Source: Agarophyton chilense (taxonomy: Eukaryota > Rhodophyta > Florideophyceae > Gracilariales > Gracilariaceae). Taken from it: DNA of 64,000 nt. Below are positions 8,701 through 18,251 of the stretch, piece after piece (the first letter of the stretch is position 1; the number at the start of each line of letters is the position of its first letter). The stretch lies in contig JARGXX010000073.1 of the NCBI GenBank assembly GCA_030374765.1, forward strand, positions 496,001 to 560,000, in the 5' to 3' direction. Made by a program: the position numbers and the translations under genes. Under the pieces are notes generated by a model. It was not told the origin of the DNA. It ran no database searches and saw only the letters and a program-made list of their open reading frames with translations.

Positions 8701-9398
8701 ATGCGAGGTTTGGACAGATTGCGGCTGCTCTTCGGTTGTGCAACAACCGGTCGGGGAAGAAGAAGATGTATGCCCCTGAAACAGGGGGGCGAGTGCTGTG
8801 TACGGCGGAGGGCTGTCCAAGGCAGGTGTTACATACGGACTTTCGAGGACTGACCGATGCCGAGAAGAACATCAGAGAGGTTCCAGGGTTCTTCATGATG
8901 GCGTCGAGAGCGAGTTCGTTTATGCTTTGGGTTTGTGAGAGGTCATATAACATGTACGTGCCAGACGACAGGAGCTTGAAGCGGCTGTCTCGGACGATGG
9001 TAGTGAGGAAGTTCAGGATTCCGCCGTACTCCATTTTTATTGGAAGAGGAGATGTGTTTCATGCTGGAGCTGGATACGAGGATGCATTGGTTAAGGAAGT
9101 TTACATGAGGTATCACATGTACTTGGTACCGGATGGGTACAAGCTACCGGACGCAGTGCATAGGCAACCAGCATTTCGGCCTAAGTTCGAAGAGGATGAT
9201 TCCAACAAGGGTGATGGTGAAGACTTCCAGGTAGATGAGGATGAGGAGTTGGATGAAGATTATAAAATGGAAGTTGTTGAAAATGGGGAAGAGGAGTATG
9301 AAGAAGAGGATGATGAACCTGGGATGGGTCTCAACTCGGCTAACACAGATAGAGACTATGCAGACGGCGGTATGATAATGGATGAAGACGACGATTAG
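5781..9398 (+). CDS. ParB-like domain plus 2OG-Fe(II) dioxygenase-like protein
   Basis: A 1205-residue single-exon protein with tandem Met start codons. The N-terminus is basic with TPRG/TPRA repeats, suggesting DNA or chromatin binding. Residues about 240-345 resemble a ParB/sulfiredoxin-like domain, with VPVILIDGHHRVLVL around residue 320. A basic and acidic linker (KRKRKRRK, DDEREYE) covers about 600-740. The C-terminal third resembles a PhyH-type double-stranded beta-helix dioxygenase: KGFCVLEEF, then VLHTDF near residue 1017 (the HxD iron ligands), then GRGDVFHAGAG near 1090 (distal His), followed by RYHMYL (2-oxoglutarate-binding Arg). The tail is acidic (EEEYEEEDDEPG). ParB-like domains can bind or cut DNA, and some 2OG enzymes oxidise modified bases. 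A nucleic-acid or chromatin role is therefore plausible but inferred. It is divergent from the methyltransferase-SET gene. Confidence 0.75.
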   Translation: MMTRGKAKARGTPRGTPRATPRKATSGNSLAGGDRVALLLADGTGKKKGTMVGTAELRGVEGSGAAGKALCRAMHGHSLRESAKPGEDLVAIWRTEIKEGINSKYPYSFKGAEEPPELLKDMVSAGIYAWDTSMMTRVSSVLTPGPPRPETPKRATPSKESATPLRGKRAQPTTVPPAMKQPVKPKKRVTIVDDSDEDVVEVGSAVNVRGDSHTGPELELFDDGDAVPSQEVDRTLVEKKISVPDYDQCRLIVDIDDLQILEKTVRSVNAEHKAATMAKCKTFGWLASAGSIAVSIVGGMELDFSEIVHNGRVVVPVILIDGHHRVLVLRDLKNDPSEGRKWLEIVQSLDVILWRRKDRKPLSLNEVLGLGNVLNEMSSNVLKMSFANKVHSTVSFICNLIDDKRTKSADLTPTRIAGGLKTSEAIGIYSLRHLNRYATLWLKFVRSEGLLEFFENVCKEGPVLTLAHVSSDLLLRLEDEIFGFAIRCLQLHVRVMMGSTGNMGRFQETRKQFFQCAIGMFQLCERAGKEKGLTAGKVLDSTIVMGKNEVSLREYLCMQTAKMELSGPKRLWPGLVSKRMKIAQRRIEGGLKVSLASPSAEKDVVEVPPSVNVPSSSAGESVPHQETVVPRRITRTRKGTERGLDAAGERVMEPRQRKGKRKAVVISDDEREYEQPLKRKRKRRKTVGTSAAQIPADVVDVFKKMSRKELKRFLKEHVLNVFSSSEDELDDDGGQGAFVGDEEEEGVQMRGFEDNNPEGVPKGLKRAGPYAGGSGMSWVYLVNALPSEWPAGENGVKHQHLWMQMIYLRNKHRAECLRVEDLKSVHHAVYWRAAHNRHKELGSTKEPVLGVILPTKDHPVNEEQAIWMAAMERDDLAREYFATKRSELMEKGFCVLEEFATDEGMADEAKKRGVNFDGDVTGTLLEFFNAGEARDAGDRMKGVGRYITTKVGIVDSVEGDENNVLMVRKRALLDARFGQIAAALRLCNNRSGKKKMYAPETGGRVLCTAEGCPRQVLHTDFRGLTDAEKNIREVPGFFMMASRASSFMLWVCERSYNMYVPDDRSLKRLSRTMVVRKFRIPPYSIFIGRGDVFHAGAGYEDALVKEVYMRYHMYLVPDGYKLPDAVHRQPAFRPKFEEDDSNKGDGEDFQVDEDEELDEDYKMEVVENGEEEYEEEDDEPGMGLNSANTDRDYADGGMIMDEDDD

Positions 9399-9421
9399 AT
9401 AGTATCTGTTACCTATTGAAC

Positions 9422-9427
9422 AATAAA
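9422..9427 (+). terminator. AATAAA polyadenylation signal
   Basis: A canonical AATAAA lies 23 bp after the TAG stop of the ParB-dioxygenase gene and is followed by a T/G-rich stretch (TTTGAGGTAATATGTGGAGTAG). It supports a eukaryotic host and this gene's 3' end. Confidence 0.7.
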
Positions 9428-9632
9428 GAGTACAATTTGAGGTAATATGTGGAGTAGTCCCCTTTTCTTGTAATAGTGATCAGTCGTCTTTCAGTAGAAA
9501 CTCCTGAACAACTGGATTGAAACGCGTGAGAGCAGCACTTGCTTTCACTTTCTCATAGTGAATGACAACTGTCGAAGATATCAAGATTACGACATCCACT
9601 GTGTTACCAAGCAGTATAGGAACACCAGGGCC

Positions 9633-10318
9633 CTAAATGCGAGAGGTGGAGAAGGCGGTTGAAGAGAGTGCAGCGAAAGTGCATGCCAACAGCCTCATAC
9701 CCAGTAGTAGGAAGGTTACTGCCGGACTGGATATGAATAAAGCCTGTTGAAAAGAGTGGGAGAGGGCGCCAAGCACGAGGTTCATAAAAGAGGTTCTCCG
9801 TGGTTCCGGGGTCATTGTGAACTTTGTGTTAAGATAGGACTCTGGAAAGAAGGATATAGAAACAAGCTGGAGAAGATATGCCAAAGCGCCAACTGCGGCC
9901 CCTCCTGTGGAGAAGGCGATACAATTTGTCTTCACGTCTGATGAAAGGGTACCGCTGACTGGAATGAAGCGGTGAACGAGGAAAAGTATGGCGTTGAGGG
10001 GGATGAGTAGAGTAAGGAGTAGAGCCCCAAATTCCAGAAAGGCTCGTTTCTTCCAGGTATATCGCTGGTTTGGATTGAACGGCGTAGTTTGTAGAGACCT
10101 GTATAACGCGTTTATACATTGTACGTCTCCTTCGATCATGAGAATGTGTAGCAGGCTTTGGATAGGACACCTCAATAGCGTTATGAGAATGAACCGAAGT
10201 AGAGAGTTGAATCTGAATGGAAGCGTATATTGCAGAGCTGGGTCTATAACTCCGAAGAGTGTAGTTAGTGTGATTGTGAACGTTAAGGTCGATGTGAAGA
10301 GTGTTTGCTAACTGAACA
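9633..10318 (-). CDS. Putative multi-pass membrane protein, TAG at codon 4 of longest frame
   Basis: The minus-strand frame is strongly hydrophobic and has about four to five predicted membrane segments (for example FGALLLTLLIPLNAILFLV and AVGALAYLLQLV). An ATG at 10318 begins MFS followed at once by TAG; the frame is then open to 9633. The first ATG after that stop is at 10139 and would give 168 residues, losing the first hydrophobic part (TLTFTITLTTLFGVI and following), which looks like real membrane protein. Either translation starts at 10139, or an upstream exon is spliced on, or the gene is disabled by the stop. It directly follows the 208-codon ORF on the same strand, and the two could be parts of one gene. 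No family was recognised. Confidence 0.4.
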
Positions 10319-10320
10319 TC

Positions 10321-10947
10321 TTAGTAAAGGCGTTCCGGTTTTCTAGTCTTCCTTGTACGCTGCACATAGGTAACGATATGAAACCGCTCTTTGAACAGTT
10401 GTTTCAGAGTATCTTGCTGCTGTAGGGAATTGCGAGTGGGGAGCCTCCTGGTGGTCGTACAAATGTCACGAATCTCGTCCATGAGCTCGTTGGTGATATG
10501 ATTCTGGAACCCTCTGACTTCTACAACATTCTCGGTGGTTGGAAGTTTGATTTGAAGGACTTCGTCGATGGTGATAACCGTTCGTTGTGAAAGAATATCC
10601 ACAGCTGCTGAGCATTGGACAGAAGAACCAGGGGGTAGGGAAAGACGTGCTTCGTAGCGCTGCATGCTTGAGAACGAGAGGAGAGTGTTGTGTAGAAAGG
10701 TATTTGTGAGGGACTGGATACAGTATGTTGAGCGCAATGAAGTAGGGTGGTCATCGGTGGATATATATATGTAGTGATGAAAGTAGTTGTTAGGTTGTTG
10801 CCGTATCTCTGTCGCGGAGTATGAATAATTGTTATGAATGAAAACCTTTGATAGGCTGTAGGAGCGGTTATTGGGTACAGACTTAATTGCAAAGTTGGAA
10901 GATTTATGAAGAGTGGTTGTAGTGATGATTTGTGAAGTACGAAGCAT
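10321..10947 (-). CDS. Hypothetical protein, 208 codons
   Basis: ATG at 10947 and TAA at 10321. The first about 95 residues are Thr/Ser/Asn/Tyr-rich and may not be translated. From an internal Met near residue 95 the sequence looks more like a folded soluble domain (SVQCSAAVDILSQRTVITI, ENVVEVRGFQNHI), ending in a basic KTRKPERLY tail. Nothing in it was recognised. It lies just upstream of the putative membrane protein, with only a few bases between stop and next ATG, so both may be exons or frames of one gene. Confidence 0.35.
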   Translation of the reverse strand: MLRTSQIITTTTLHKSSNFAIKSVPNNRSYSLSKVFIHNNYSYSATEIRQQPNNYFHHYIYISTDDHPTSLRSTYCIQSLTNTFLHNTLLSFSSMQRYEARLSLPPGSSVQCSAAVDILSQRTVITIDEVLQIKLPTTENVVEVRGFQNHITNELMDEIRDICTTTRRLPTRNSLQQQDTLKQLFKERFHIVTYVQRTRKTRKPERLY

Positions 10948-11080
10948 TTCTTAATATCGTTTCATATATTCTGACGTGGTGTCGTGCGGATAGCAGTCTT
11001 TATCGAGGCAGCGAACGAGATGGACATATGCTTTAGAAAGGAGGACTTGTTTTCATTGGAAGGGGTATATGAATGAAGTA

Positions 11081-11905
11081 CTACCCATTGAGGAGGACGT
11101 TCAAGAAGTTCGTATGGAAAGGGGCGGGGTCACGGTTTCCAATGGATTTTTGGGCGTTAGAAACGTTGTAGAAGTAGACGTTCCGGAACTCAAATTCCGA
11201 GAAAGAGGTGGGGAACTGTGTAAGTGTTTTTCCGTGGGCCAGAAGTTTTTGGAGTGTTTCTGTTGTATTGTAGGCGATTCCTGTTTCGGATGTGACGATG
11301 GCGAGGAGCTCTTTCATTATGGTTGAAATGACTGTGCGGTGTTGTACTGCAACTTCGTGCATTGTGATAAAGCCATAAGAGGAGCCGACGAGATTAAAAG
11401 CTGATATCCATACGAGTTTTTCGTAGTAAGCTTTAGAGAAGGAGGGCTGGTCGACGACATGACAAGTGAGGCCTGCGGTACTGAGGCGATTGGCGAGTGC
11501 GGGAGCCCATTTGCCGGTGGCAGTTGTGAGACCATGGGGACTGAGGAGGGTGACACCGTCCTCGGGGGGTGCGTTAAGGGAGGGGACGGCGAGGAAGAGA
11601 ACGGCTTTGGTGCAGTTTTGGAGCCCATAGGTTGAAAGAAGAGGGAGAATGTTTCCGTTCTGAAGGAAGACCAGATCCTCTCTGCGGGAGGAAGGGCAGA
11701 ATTGAATGACGTCTTCGAGTGAATGATTTCTGCCGCAGAAGAAAATGGGGCCGTCGGGGATGTATTGCGCGGAAATGAATTCTTGAGTTGAGAGAAAAGC
11801 ATCTTGTGGGGTGCCGTTGTTGCGAAGCAAAGTGCCGATTCGGCCTCTGCCGACAATAACGGCTGGGTCGGAGGTGCAAGGGATGGCAGTGAGAGAGTCG
11901 GTCAT
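11081..11905 (-). CDS. Ketopantoate reductase (PanE/ApbA)-like protein
   Basis: A 274-residue protein from ATG 11905. Near the N-terminus VIVGRGRIGTLL gives the GxGxxG dinucleotide-binding turn of a Rossmann fold. VFLQNGNILP in the middle matches the conserved QNG segment of the PanE/ApbA family, and the C-terminal half has FSKAYYEKLVWISAFNLVGS, which fits the helical domain (usual pattern K-lvN-a-n-l). Length is close to family members (about 290-320). The reaction would be NADPH-dependent reduction of 2-dehydropantoate or a related 2-oxoacid, but the usual catalytic Lys and Asn contexts are loose, so this may be a divergent paralogue of different specificity. It has no visible functional link to its neighbours. 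Confidence 0.6.
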   Translation of the reverse strand: MTDSLTAIPCTSDPAVIVGRGRIGTLLRNNGTPQDAFLSTQEFISAQYIPDGPIFFCGRNHSLEDVIQFCPSSRREDLVFLQNGNILPLLSTYGLQNCTKAVLFLAVPSLNAPPEDGVTLLSPHGLTTATGKWAPALANRLSTAGLTCHVVDQPSFSKAYYEKLVWISAFNLVGSSYGFITMHEVAVQHRTVISTIMKELLAIVTSETGIAYNTTETLQKLLAHGKTLTQFPTSFSEFEFRNVYFYNVSNAQKSIGNRDPAPFHTNFLNVLLNG

Positions 11906-12515
11906 GTTGATTGCGAAAGGTGTTTGGAGTGCCGTGTGCTTGGAATTGAAGAAGTGGTGGGGGTGGCGAGTGTGGAGATGTGATCAAATAGAGAAGGAGT
12001 ATGGTTGTGGAGGAATGGGTGTTAGGGCTTTTTGGTAAGGAGGTTAGATTTATGATATTGAATGGTGTTTATTGTGTTAAAAGTGTAGGAGTGTGTGTTG
12101 TTATGGAAGTCATAACGGGAAAGAGAGCTTATGAGTAATCGGCGGTTTGTGTTACGAATGAGTGTGATTTATTATAAATGAGAAGGCTATGAAATTGGGA
12201 GTAGTGAGGGAGCTCTGAACATGATAGAAGGTGTAGGAATATGGATGGGAGTGTGTGAGTGAGCAATGAGTGGGGTTAAGGGCATCCGGAGCGTAGATGC
12301 AGGGGTGTACGAGGGTACTGAAATTGGGCGAGCGCGCGCGAAAAGCGGGTCAAAAAAGGAGATAAAAGGCCGGAGGTGGGCGAGAGGATTTTCGAGGGGG
12401 GGTGCTGTGTGGGAGGCTGCAGGTACTACTGGCCGCACTAAGGTGAGTGCGCTTGCGCTTGCGGTGGCTCTTGTCGATAGCTTTCGCGGGCGTTGGCGAT
12501 GTCGAGCGGATCCCC
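11906..12515. other. Gene-poor spacer
   Basis: About 600 bp between the PanE-like gene and the transposon remnant. It holds the promoter of the minus-strand gene and possibly more of the remnant: AGATAAAAGG at about 12357-12366 is TATA-like, and CTAAGGTGAGTG near 12440 resembles a splice donor. The ORFs here are short and of shadow composition, so I do not call a gene. Confidence 0.4.
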
Positions 12516-12947
12516 ATGGGGCTGGAGATGGGGAAGCTGTGGAGGGCGAATGAGGAACTGAAGAGGCGTGTGAAGGTGTTGGAAGTGCACATGGAAGGGG
12601 TGGAGGAGATTTGGGGTGCGCGGAAGGTGTTGAAGGAGGTGGGAGAGGAGAGGGGGAAAGCGAAAGGGTCGCCGATGACGCCAGGGAGACGCGGGGAGCC
12701 GGTTGGGATGAAGAAGGGGAGAGAGGAATAGAAAGGGGGAGGAGTTGGAGAGAGTCGGCTGAAGAAGAGGAGGGTTGGTAAGGATGTGGAGAAGAAGGGT
12801 GGGAATGTGTGTGTGGTGGGGCAGCCGGGTGTGAGGAACTTGAGCAGTGGGGAGGTGGACGAGGTTGAGAATGCGGTGGTGGACTTCTTCAACCTCAAAT
12901 AACCTCCCGGTGGAACGCTGGAGCCTAGTGAGCAAAAGGGCCAGTAA
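12516..12947 (+). pseudogene. Broken copy of transposon coiled-coil ORF
   Basis: The frame is the counterpart of the intact ORF at 41696-42127: it begins MGLEMGKLWRANEELKRR and ends near LEPSEQKGQ. A TAG at 12729-12731 replaces the Trp codon of the intact copy and a TAA replaces a Tyr codon in FFNLK*PPGG. It sits at the end of a DNA-transposon remnant bounded by the terminal inverted repeat at 13179-13198. Confidence 0.75.
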
Positions 12948-13198
12948 GGAGGTAGAAGGTACTGACGACTGCCTTGGTATGGATTTCCACCTAGAGCGGT
13001 CAAAAGTGACCAGTAAACTGCAAATGCAGATTAAACTGCATTAAGTGGTCAAAACACTAAGATGCATGGAGTTCTTATTTCCAAAATTTTTTTTTTCAGG
13101 TGCCGAACTAGCGCAATCTGCAAAATTCTTAGATTTTTTGGCTTTTTATTTACAAAACTAGCTATCTAGCACACTTATCTAGCATTCCGAGAACACAG
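12516..13198 (-). mobile_element. Fragment of Plavaka/CACTA-like DNA transposon (one end)
   Basis: This segment aligns in reverse orientation to 41445-42127, covering the coiled-coil ORF, a T-rich subterminal region and the terminal inverted repeat CTAGCATTCCGAGAACACAG at 13179-13198. It is followed by ACGT (13199-13202), the same tetranucleotide that flanks the complete copy. The other end of this copy is not visible, so it is truncated or extends unrecognised to the left. It abuts the 3' end of the gypsy pol gene, whose last codons run into the repeat. Confidence 0.75.
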
Positions 13199-16100
13199 AC
13201 GTAGCTGGCAAAGCCGTGACAGTACGAAGTTGATACTTTACCACCTTTGACCGAGGTAGGTGCTCTATAGGTTCGTCTGAATCCCATTCGGGGCCGTACC
13301 CGTACCAACGGACCAAGTATTGAATATACCCCTTTGGGTGGTAGGAGTGCTCCAAAATACGTCCCACCACGAACTCTTGTCGGTACACTTCCCGGCCATC
13401 CCGTTTGACGGTGTCACTATTTCCGGGTGGTACCCGTTCTGAGCCCGGGGGTACCGAAGTGATTACGCGTTGGGCGGCTACGCTCCGGCCGCTCCGTGTA
13501 GCGCTCAAGGCAGTCCTCGGCTGAGTGGAATGTCGACCCGACTTCGGCGGTTTATCTTCCCCAAGTGTCTGGTTTGCTTCGGCGTTTCCCACTCCGGTTG
13601 GAGGGCCCACACCGGCGGGTAACCCGGGTGGTCGTTCCGCTAAACGGCGTGGTGAAGCGCGCTTCGGCAGTGAGATTCGCTGGGGCGGTGGCGCATTGTC
13701 GCACATCTCTGTCCCACGGCGAAGTTCCGTGTAGTCACGTGAGCGTTCCAATGGCTTGATGTCCGGCTTCGGCGCCGTGGATGTCTCCGCCTCCCTGTGC
13801 GGGGTACTTGGCGGTGCGTCGTCCACTCGTACTGTATCAGGCTGCGGTGCGTCGAGCGCATTTTCATTCCGTGTTGCACGTGTGGTGAAACCTCGGCGAG
13901 TGTTGTTGGCGTTATCCGCCGCTGCGTTCTGAGGCTTGGATAGCGGATGCGTCGAGTCGTGCAGGACGTCGGTATCAGGCACCCTTGATGGGCGAAGAAT
14001 GACACGCGACGGTGCGGCGTTTCCAGCGACGGTATCGACCGGATTACGACGGCTGTCGGGCGCCTCCCCCTCCTTAGACGATGCACCAGGGTTGTTGTCT
14101 GTGAGGTGGACCGGAAGGAAGCGACGAATGCGCGACAAGATTCTTTGCGGGTTGGGCGCCGCGGGTAGCGGAAGGTCAGACAAACCCCGAGGTGGGTGTG
14201 GTAAGGCGTAGGGACGCGGGTGGACCTGGGGTGAGGGGGTCGAGGAATCCGTTTCAACGGGAGCAGTAACACCAGTAGGTTGGGAGATTAACGGCGGAGG
14301 AGCCGATACCACGCGATCGTGGGAGATGCGTTCGTGATTACCAGCGAGGTCAACAACGACAGTGTCAGGAGCCACCGAAATAACCCGTAAGGGGCTGTCG
14401 GCAACGGGTGACAGCTTGTGGCGTTTCTCCTTCTCTGGGTTCCAATACTCCTTGCAGATGAATACATAACCGTCGGGGGCGAGACGTGGCGGCGAGCGAG
14501 GGGCTTTGGTATCGAAGTCCCGCTTGTAAGTGGCCTGGGCTCGGCCCATTGAACGCCGTGCGGCGTGAACGAACTTCGTGAGCCAAGTTTTCCACGCTTC
14601 GTGGTAAGCAGTCGGTGACGAAAAGGTATCAAGCGTGGGCTGTGGTTCCAGCGCCACGGGCGGTGGGGTACGGGACAGTACCAGCTCGAAGGGCGTTAAT
14701 CCAGTTGTTCTGTGCACCTGCGTATTGTACGCAAAGGTGAGCGCATCAGTGAACAAATCCCAATCTTTGGGGGTGGTGTGCAACGTATGAACGGAGGGTC
14801 GCAAGTAATATCCGGTTGAACCGTTCTGCCTGCCCATTAGTTTGGGGGTGGGAAGTCGTCGTGAACAGGTTCTTAATGTCCAAGATGCGACACACATCCT
14901 CGAATAACCGAGAGGCGAACTGTCTCCCGTTATCGGAGAGGAGGTTGACCGGTGGACCGTAGACGAAGACCCAGTGTAGGACGAAGGCTTGAGCCACGCT
15001 CATAGCGGAGATCTTCCGTAACGGTACGGTCCGGACCAGTTTTGAGAAGCGAGCCGTAATTACGAGTAAGAACTTGTAATTCCGCTTAGTGGTAAGGAAG
15101 GGACCGAGTATATCGATGACCACAAACTCCAATGGAGCGCGAGCTGGAAACAGCTTCAACTTCGTCGCGTGACGGCGGAGCTTGACACGGTTCCCAGCGC
15201 AATCGGTACAAAACCGCACCGTTGCGTAGCAGTCCACTGCCATGGCAGGCCAGTAGAAATTACGGCGTAGGGTGAGGTAAAGTTTCCGTCCCCCGACGTG
15301 GCCACTCAGTTTGGAGTAGTGCGACATCCGCAATACTCTCGACTGGAGGTTATGTGGTACCACGATTTGTGGGTGCGATCCGACGGTCCGTACAAGGTAT
15401 CCGGCGTCATTCACCTGAAAGGGGAGAGTACCTCCTCCATTGAGTTGAGCGCGGACCTTCGCGCAGAACGGGTCAGCGAATTGCTCCCGTATCATCTCCT
15501 CTGGAGTAATAGGTACGAAGTTCCCTGGTAAGGTTTTCTCGGAATCTTTCGAGAGAAGAAAGTCGTCCAATTCGGAACCGGAATCTGAAGAGTCCGTGTC
15601 TCGTTCCTCGTCCTCGATGGTAGCGTCGTCGCCATTCACTGCAAAGCAGGTTATTTCATCGTCTTTGACGGGTAGTGCTTCGCCAGTAGTGGCTAGGCGG
15701 GAGAGAGCATCGGCTTGGGTGTTGCACGATCCTTTTCTGTACTGCACGTCAAAGTCAAATTCCGCTAGACGGAGACGCCAACGCATTAAGCCGCCTGAAG
15801 GCTTCGAAATGGAGAGTAGTCATCGAAGTGATGCGTGGTCCGTAAAAACGGTGAAATTATTACCCATGAGATAGGGGCGCAACGTTTGTAATGACCACAC
15901 TACTGCAAGGCATTCCTTTTTCGAGACGGAGTATTTCTTCTCGTGGACGTTTAGCGATCGGGACCAGTACCCTACGGGGCGTCTTTCCCCATTGGGTGCA
16001 GTTGGAAACAGTGAACAACCTACTTGGTAGTCGATGGCGTCCGTATCTACGGTGAAGGGGCTTCCAGGCTTGGGCAACGAGAGGATCGGGGCGGAGACGA

Positions 16101-18120
16101 CAGAATCCTTAAGAGAGTTGAAAGATTCCGTTTGAACGGGGGTTAAGGGGTCCAGTTTTGGTGGTTGGCCTTTCCGCAAAAGCGCGTTTAACGGGGCAGG
16201 TTTGTCCGCAAAGTGCAGCATGAATCGTCGGTAGACGTTTGCGAGTCCCAGAAAGGGACGAAGCTCGGTTTGCTTCCGCGGTTCTTTAGCCTCTTTGAGT
16301 GATTTAACACGAGTCTCCTCGATTGTGACACGTCCTGGACGGATAACATGGCCGAGATACTTCAAGGTGTCTGTAAAGAAGTTACATTTCTTCAACTTAA
16401 GAGTGACACCCGCATCTCGAAGCGTGGTCATGATATCCCTCACATGAGTGAGATGTTTGTCCAGATTATCTGAGAAGACGATTTTGTCATCCAGGTAGAC
16501 CAGGCAGGTACGCCATTTGAAGCGGGCCAATAGGATGTCGATGGCTCGCTGAAAAGTAGCGGGGGCGTTGGTAAGACCAAAAGGCATCCGTTTGAAACGG
16601 TAGAGACCGGAATGACACGCGAAAGCGGTTTTATCCTGGTCTTGCTTCCTTACCGGAACTTTCCAATATCCCCAATTTGCGTCCAGGGTTGTAAAGACGG
16701 TGGTGGGGCCCAGCGAGTCAATGTACTCGTCCATTCTTGGGATTGAATACACGTCCTTGACGGTGACGGCATTCAACCGACGGTAGTCGACGCAAACCCT
16801 TCAGGAACCATCCTGCTTCGGAGCCAGTACTACTGGAGAAGCCCACGGCGACTGAGCCGGTTGAATGACTCCTGCTCAAAGCATTTTATCCACTTGTGCC
16901 TTTTCCTCCGCGCGTGCGGCGGGTCCGGCACGGTATGTGTGCTGAGAGATGGGTCGGGTGTCCGGTAGCAAATCAATCCGGTGTTCCGTAATGGCAATCG
17001 CACCAAGGGATCCGTCCCACGTAGTGGTGAAGTCCCTTAAAAGTTCTCGCAATCGATGGCGGTATGACTCCGGGACGTGGCTGAGATCCAGGTCCTCGAG
17101 CTCTTGGACTGGATCGGGGCGGTCACCACTCGTTGAAACGGGCTGCGTCCCTGATGTTACAGGTTGAACCCCTGGTACCGGCGATGAAACGGGTTCCGGG
17201 CTGTCCCCCTCCTTAGAGTGAACGAGTCCGAGAACCTCAGCTGCGGTCAGCTTTGTCGGCACCATAGCGATGGGGTGCGGCATGACGGACCCTATCACTT
17301 GGTTCTTCACCAGATACTGGGGTAATGTCCATAGATTGGCGATCAGCACGTGAAACGGTTGGTTTGGCTCCACATGGACGATTCCATTCGCAATTGCGAG
17401 GCTGTGCCTGTCATACAGTGACGACAATGGTTGCAAGACCCGGAGTCCGTGTTGACGAGAGGTTACTTTCACCGTCATTTGGGACTCAGGCGGGACGCAA
17501 AACGACGCTGCGACGCGGAGCTTATTAGATTCACGGTTATCCGGTCCAGGTTCCTCTGCAGCCGGTAGCGGGACATGCTTCTTCGTGACACGCCTAAGCG
17601 GACGACGAACGATCGGAGTGGACGATCCATCTTCCATCTCGACACGCCGTTGGCGGGGGAAGATCGCTTCGACGAAGCGGTCGCAAAAGTCGCAACCCAA
17701 GATGACTGGGGCGGCTAGTTTCCGACATACGACGAAGTCGAGTTTCACCACGCGAGTGCCAACGCGGACTACCAGTTCTATGAACCCCACCGTATCCAAC
17801 GGTTTGTTGTTCGCGTCCGCGACCTTCGGGACGTGGTCGCGGCGGATCCTAGACTGCAAAGCAGGCGGTAACACTTCCTCCACCACTAAGTTTGGACCGG
17901 CACCGGTGTCTAAGACGGTAAGATGTCGCACCAAAAACTGGGGTGAAAGGCCAAGGTCAGGATAGACCTTGTAATTTCTTTTTGACATGACCAGAACTCT
18001 ATCCGGGAACCGGTTATGGAAGACAAGTTCCCACGGACGACGCAGAACACTAAAGTGTTCCGAGTTCACGTCATTGACGGCCTCTTTCCTTGAAAGGATT
18101 TTGACCGAGGAGCGAGGCAT
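13179..18120 (-). pseudogene. pol: gypsy A pol (PR-RT-RH-IN-chromodomain), disrupted
   Basis: From ATG 18120 the product has an aspartic protease (LDTGAGPN, about 17890-17915), reverse transcriptase (VCVDYRRLNAV about 16780; YLDD about 16490), RNase H (TDHASLR about 15825) and an H2C2 zinc finger (about 15200-15310). Integrase follows, with D in FVVIDILGPF, D in LLSDNGRQFA and NGQAERFNR (about 14850-15130). A C-terminal chromodomain ends the protein (VGRILEHSY.., WYGYGPEWDSDEP; about 13235-13385). Breaks: TGA at 16876-16878, another near 16801, TGA at 15820-15822 where the related element has Trp, and a frameshift in integrase between 14746 and 14897. The last codons (TSVFSEC) belong to the adjoining DNA-transposon terminus. 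Chromodomains of such integrases usually direct insertion to heterochromatin; that role is family knowledge. Confidence 0.85.
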
Positions 18121-18251
18121 GGACGCCTCGGGCGCCGTCGACCTCGATGAGCGGGCAACGCCTGGGCATCAGTTCCAGAAGGTACCGCAGAAGCGGTGGG
18201 GTGACCGACCACGTCGGTGACACGGGATTCCGGTGCAGGTACCACCCGAGC

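Noticed and set aside
1498-9398. Bacterial restriction-modification or phage island contamination
   Set aside because: No restriction subunit or operon structure; SET domain, TATA-like box, AATAAA and eukaryotic low-complexity tails argue for nuclear genes.
12440-12480. 41-nt intron upstream of the transposon coiled-coil ORF
   Set aside because: AAG|GTGAGT is a good donor, but no supported acceptor or upstream exon was found.
12350-13003. 217-codon minus ORF and its counterpart at 41631-42281 (plus)
   Set aside because: Opposite-strand shadow of the coiled-coil ORF; Pro/Ser/Phe-rich mirror composition of a Lys/Glu/Gly-rich coding strand.
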